64,000 bases of DNA from Massilia oculi (GTDB taxonomy: Bacteria; Pseudomonadota; Gammaproteobacteria; Burkholderiales; Burkholderiaceae_D), in assembly GCF_003143515.1 (NCBI RefSeq), contig NZ_CP029343.1:868001-932000 (forward strand), given 5' to 3'. A program made the translations under genes and the position numbers. The notes beneath the pieces were generated by a model. The model worked only from the letters and a program-made list of their open reading frames with translations. It searched no databases and had not been told where the DNA came from. Positions 60,869 to 64,000 of the stretch are shown piece by piece. How positions within the stretch are numbered: position 1 is the stretch's first letter; each line of letters begins with the position of its first letter.

Positions 60869-61741
60869 GTGTCAATCTTCTCCCCCATACGCTACACCAG
60901 CAGCGACGGCCTCGCCCTCTACGCACGCGACTACCACGGCGCAGGCGGCCCGGCCCGCCTGCCCGTGATCTGCATCCACGGCCTCACGCGCAACTCGCTC
61001 GACTTCGACGAACTGGCCCCGCAGCTGGCAGCCCTGGGGCGCCGCGTGCTGGCGGTCGACGTGCGCGGCCGCGGCCACTCGGCGCGCGACCCGAATCCGG
61101 CCAACTACACGCCGCTGGTGTACGCCGCCGACGTGGTGGCCCTGATGCATGCGCTGGGCATCGCGCGCGCCGTCTTCATCGGCACCTCGATGGGCGGCCT
61201 GATCACGATGACCCTGGCCGCCCAGCGCCTCGACCTGGTGGCCGGCGCGGTGTTGAACGACATCGGCCCGGTGCTGTCCCCGCGCGGACTCGAACGGATC
61301 GCCGGCTACGTCGGCAAGCCGGCCACCTTCGCCAGCTGGGACGAGGCGACTTGCTACGTGCGCGACATCAATGCCTGCGCCTTCCCCGCCAATCCGGACA
61401 CGGAATGGAACAAGTGGGCCCAGCGCGCCTTCGAGCAACGCGACGACGGCCTGTTGTGCGCCCGCTACGATCCCGGTATCGCCCACAGCCTGCAAAACGG
61501 TAGACTTCCTCCAACCTCGCTGGCCTTGCGCATGGCCTTCCGGCGCCTGACGCGGCATCGCCCCACGCTGATGATCCGCGGCGAATTGTCCGACCTGGTC
61601 GAGCTCGAGCAGGCGGCCTGGATGCGCAAGGCGGCCCCCAGCCTGGCCTATGCCGAAGTGCCGAACGTCGGCCATGCGCCGATGCTCACCGAACCGGAAG
61701 CCTTCGAGGCGATCAGCGCTTTCCTGGCGCGGGTTCCCTGA
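60869..61741 (+). CDS. alpha/beta hydrolase
   Basis: A 290-residue hydrolase: oxyanion strand PVICIHGLTRNSLDFDE, nucleophile elbow GTSMGG (Ser 107), acid residue near LMIRGELSDLVELE and the catalytic His in VPNVGHAPML. No signal peptide is visible. Start GTG at 60869, 61 bp after the receptor stop, with AAGGAT upstream; GTG at 60827 is an alternative. It likely opens an ester or lactone bond in whatever the cluster imports. Confidence 0.87.
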   Translation: MSIFSPIRYTSSDGLALYARDYHGAGGPARLPVICIHGLTRNSLDFDELAPQLAALGRRVLAVDVRGRGHSARDPNPANYTPLVYAADVVALMHALGIARAVFIGTSMGGLITMTLAAQRLDLVAGAVLNDIGPVLSPRGLERIAGYVGKPATFASWDEATCYVRDINACAFPANPDTEWNKWAQRAFEQRDDGLLCARYDPGIAHSLQNGRLPPTSLALRMAFRRLTRHRPTLMIRGELSDLVELEQAAWMRKAAPSLAYAEVPNVGHAPMLTEPEAFEAISAFLARVP

Positions 61742-61761
61742 TAATTACAAGGAGACACACA

Positions 61762-62961
61762 ATGCAACACCTGATCAAGCCCCTCGCACTGTCCCTGGCC
61801 TTCGCCTTCGCCGCCGGCGCCGCTCCCGGCGCCCTGGCCCAGGGGAAGGACTTCAAGGTCGCCCTCATCGCCGGCAAGACCGGCATCATGGAATCCTATG
61901 CGCGCGAGACCGAGGCCGGCTTCATGCTCGGCCTCGAATACCTGACCAATGGCACCATGGCCATCAACGGCCGCAAGATCAGGGTGATCGTCAAGGACGA
62001 CCAGAGCAAACCGGATCTTGGACGCACCTTGCTGGCGGAGGCCTATGGCGATGACCGGGTCGACATCGCCGTCGGCACGACGTCGTCCGGCTCGGCGCTG
62101 GCGATGCTGCCGGTCGCCAAGGAGTACAGCAAAGTCCTGATCATCGAGCCGGCGGTGGCCGACGCCATCACCGGCGACAAGTGGAACAAGTACATCTTCC
62201 GCACCGCGCGCAGCTCGATGCAGGATGCATTGGCCGCCGCCAGCACGCTCAAGGGCGGCAGCATCGGCTTCCTGACCCAGGACTACGCCTTCGGGCGCGA
62301 CGCGATCAAGGCCGGCAAGGAGGCGCTGGCCGCCACCGGCAGCGCGGCCAAGGTGGTCCACGAAGAATACGCGCCGCTGGCCACGACCGACTTCACCGCC
62401 TCCTCGCAGCGGCTGTTCGACGCATTGAAGGACAAGCCGCAGCCGCGCATCCTGCAGATCGTCTGGGCCGGCCCGAACCCGATGAACAAGATCGCCGACC
62501 TCAAGCCGGAACGTCATGGCATCGTGCTTTCCCCCGGCGGCAACATCCTGCCGGTGATGAAGACCTGGAAGAACTTCGCCGGCACCGAAGGCACGATCTA
62601 CTACTATTACAGCTTCCCGAAGAACAAGATGAACGACTGGTTCGTGGCGGAGCACACCAAACGCTTCAAGGCCCCGCCCGACATGTTCACCGCCGGCGGC
62701 ATGGCGGCGGCGGGCGCGGTGGTGGCGGCGCTCTCCAGGGTCCCGGACGGCAATGGCGACAAGATGGTGGCGGCGATGGAGGGCATGAGCTTCGAGACTC
62801 CGAAAGGATTGATGACGTTCCGCAAGGAAGACCACCAGGCGATCCAGCCGATGTACCACTTCCGCATCAAGAAGGACCAGAAGAACGAATGGGACTTGCT
62901 GGAACTGGTGCGCGAAATCCCGGCCAGCGAGCTGCCGCTGCCGGTGAAGAACAAGCGCTGA
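61762..62961 (+). CDS. ABC transporter substrate-binding protein, Liv type
   Basis: A 399-residue periplasmic protein with a signal peptide (cut near ALAQGKD). The two-lobed Leu/Ile/Val-binding fold has VALIAGKTGIMESYARETEA at the start, LRVIVKDDQSKPDLGRT-type VIVKDDQSKPDLGRTLLAEA and VGTTSSGSALAMLPVAKEY. Such proteins bind amino acids, amides or aromatic acids. AAGGAGA precedes the ATG. It is 20 bp after the hydrolase and 1 base before the ATPase gene, so all belong to one operon. Confidence 0.92.
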   Translation: MQHLIKPLALSLAFAFAAGAAPGALAQGKDFKVALIAGKTGIMESYARETEAGFMLGLEYLTNGTMAINGRKIRVIVKDDQSKPDLGRTLLAEAYGDDRVDIAVGTTSSGSALAMLPVAKEYSKVLIIEPAVADAITGDKWNKYIFRTARSSMQDALAAASTLKGGSIGFLTQDYAFGRDAIKAGKEALAATGSAAKVVHEEYAPLATTDFTASSQRLFDALKDKPQPRILQIVWAGPNPMNKIADLKPERHGIVLSPGGNILPVMKTWKNFAGTEGTIYYYYSFPKNKMNDWFVAEHTKRFKAPPDMFTAGGMAAAGAVVAALSRVPDGNGDKMVAAMEGMSFETPKGLMTFRKEDHQAIQPMYHFRIKKDQKNEWDLLELVREIPASELPLPVKNKR

Positions 62962-62962
62962 C

Positions 62963-63763
62963 ATGACGGCGCTCCCCTCTGCTACAGATGCGCGCCGGCC
63001 GGCGCTGTCGACCCGCGACCTGACCGTCCGCTTCGGCGGCCACGTCGCGGTGAACGCGGTGACGGCGGATTTCTACCCCGGCACCCTGACCGTGATCGTC
63101 GGGCCCAACGGCGCCGGCAAGACCACGTATTTCAACCTGGTCTCTGGCCAGCTGGCGGCGACGGGCGGCAAGGTCGCGCTGCACGGCCGCGACGTCACGC
63201 GCGACGGCGCCGCGCGCCGCACCCGCTTGGGGCTGGGCCGCGCCTTCCAGCTGACGAACCTGTTCCCGCACCTGACCGTGGCGGAGAACGTGCGCCTGGC
63301 GGTGCAGAGCCGCGCCGGCATGGGCCTGAACTTCTTCTCGATCTGGTCGAGCCACAAGGAGCTGGTCGCGCGCGCCGAACACTACCTGGAGCGCGTCGCC
63401 TTGATCAGCCGGCGCGACATGTTCGTGGGCGCGCTGTCGCACGGCGACCAGCGCAAGCTCGAAGTGGCGATCCTGCTGGCGCTCGAGCCCTCCGTGATGA
63501 TGTTCGACGAACCCACGGCCGGCATGAGCGTGGACGAGGTGCCCGTGGTGCTCGACCTCATCCGCCAGGTGAAGCACGAACGCGACAAGACCGTGCTGCT
63601 GGTCGAGCACAAGATGGACGTGGTGCGCCAGCTGGCCGACCGCATCGTCGTGCTGCACAACGGCGCGCTGGTGGCGGACGGCGATCCGCGCGAAGTGATG
63701 CAATCGAAGATCGTACAGGAAGCCTATCTTGGAACACCCGAACCCGAACATGCTCACGCCTGA
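62963..63763 (+). CDS. ABC transporter ATP-binding protein, LivG type
   Basis: A 266-residue ATPase: Walker A GPNGAGKT (about 50-57), Q loop GRAFQLTNLFP, signature LSHGDQRKLEVA and Walker B VMMFDEPTAG, then the H-loop VEHKM. It is of the LivG group by FFNLVSG-like and DxxxA features (YFNLVSGQLAATGG). It powers import together with the LivF-type ATPase that starts 14 bases before its stop. The permease genes (LivH/LivM type) are not between and must lie beyond the window or elsewhere. Confidence 0.92.
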   Translation: MTALPSATDARRPALSTRDLTVRFGGHVAVNAVTADFYPGTLTVIVGPNGAGKTTYFNLVSGQLAATGGKVALHGRDVTRDGAARRTRLGLGRAFQLTNLFPHLTVAENVRLAVQSRAGMGLNFFSIWSSHKELVARAEHYLERVALISRRDMFVGALSHGDQRKLEVAILLALEPSVMMFDEPTAGMSVDEVPVVLDLIRQVKHERDKTVLLVEHKMDVVRQLADRIVVLHNGALVADGDPREVMQSKIVQEAYLGTPEPEHAHA

Positions 63764-64000
63764 TCCGGCCCACCAGACGGAACGTGATGCGCCGCTGCTG
63801 CGGCTGGCGGGCGTGCACACCCACATCGGCCAGTACCACATCCTGCAAGGCGTCGACCTGGCCGTGCGGCGCGGCGAACTGGCCGTCCTGCTGGGCCGCA
63901 ACGGCGCCGGCAAGACCACCACCCTGCGCACCATCATGGGCTGTTGGCGTGCCAGCGCCGGCAGCATCCACTTCGACGGCCGCGACATCACGACAATGGC
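63750..64000 (+). CDS. ABC transporter ATP-binding protein, LivF type, partial
   Basis: The first 83 codons are visible and run off the right edge. They start MLTPDPAHQTERDAPLLRLA, then HTHIGQYHILQGVDLAVRRG and Walker A GRNGAGKTTT with LRTIMG, all typical of LivF. It overlaps the LivG-type gene by 14 bases. The second ATPase of a Liv-type importer is expected here. Confidence 0.9.
   Translation, partial: MLTPDPAHQTERDAPLLRLAGVHTHIGQYHILQGVDLAVRRGELAVLLGRNGAGKTTTLRTIMGCWRASAGSIHFDGRDITTM

Noticed and set aside
58780..60888. 702-codon frame antisense to the TonB receptor gene
   Set aside because: Shadow frame with Val/Gly/Ala/Asp bias; the receptor on the other strand is unmistakable.

Overview
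The window is about 64 kb of GC-rich, densely packed bacterial DNA. Gene content points to a betaproteobacterium of the Oxalobacteraceae, most like Massilia. The clues are the glnB-nadE pair, the mdcACDEGBH malonate block, the FixL/FixJ-like and phytochrome kinases, and a TonB receptor beside a Liv-type ABC importer. The genus is an inference; no rRNA is present. The window opens inside an L,D-transpeptidase gene and closes inside a LivF-type ATPase gene.

Layout. 1-4021: cell-wall and secreted peptidases (L,D-transpeptidase end, M23, M4, YpfJ-like). 4168-8103: a methyltransferase, a membrane protein, a winged-helix regulator and a LuxR-type response regulator. 8136-9690: a hexad-repeat protein with a frameshift and an acetyltransferase-like protein. 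9906-12501: a MASE1 histidine kinase with a FixJ-type regulator, then rnk. 12611-13515: a small membrane protein, hairpins, and tRNA-Ser(CGA) with a broken partial copy. 13603-20438: a MarR-yiiM pair, a RimK-family protein, two GNATs, a ParA-like protein without a P-loop, and an operon of an AhpD-like protein, a redoxin and an EF-hand-like secreted protein. 20728-23816: fabI, acetate kinase and phosphotransacetylase. 23930-29056: isochorismatase-like hydrolase and an arsenic island (arsR, arsR-arsC fusion, arsC, arsB, arsH, arsN1). 29037-32680: SulP transporter, second tRNA-Ser, serS, small exported protein. 32962-33833: a VapBC-like pair. 33878-40308: housekeeping genes rarA, lolA, ftsK, trxB and smr. 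40449-48082: bacteriophytochrome kinase, DUF1176 protein, UPF0126 channel, glnB, nadE and a frameshifted DUF482 protein. 48531-57258: a malonate decarboxylase operon with permease and LysR regulator. 57314-64000: LysR, TonB receptor, alpha/beta hydrolase and Liv-type ABC transporter.

Most notable points. (1) An 11-base motif AGGAGTCCTAA sits at the same offset from a TTGAC(A/T)-16-TAT(G/T)CT promoter in front of both the MarR gene and the AhpD-like/redoxin operon 5.6 kb away, which suggests an undescribed redox-type MarR regulon. (2) Two copies of TGTGCA-N4-TGCACA lie exactly 120 bp apart between a LysR gene and a TonB receptor gene that heads a putative uptake and hydrolysis cluster. (3) Three reading frames (near 9360, 42703 and 47157) are each broken by the apparent loss of one base from a G/C run. 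(4) The VapC-like toxin has Asn where the first catalytic Asp is expected, and the ParA-like protein lacks its P-loop lysines.
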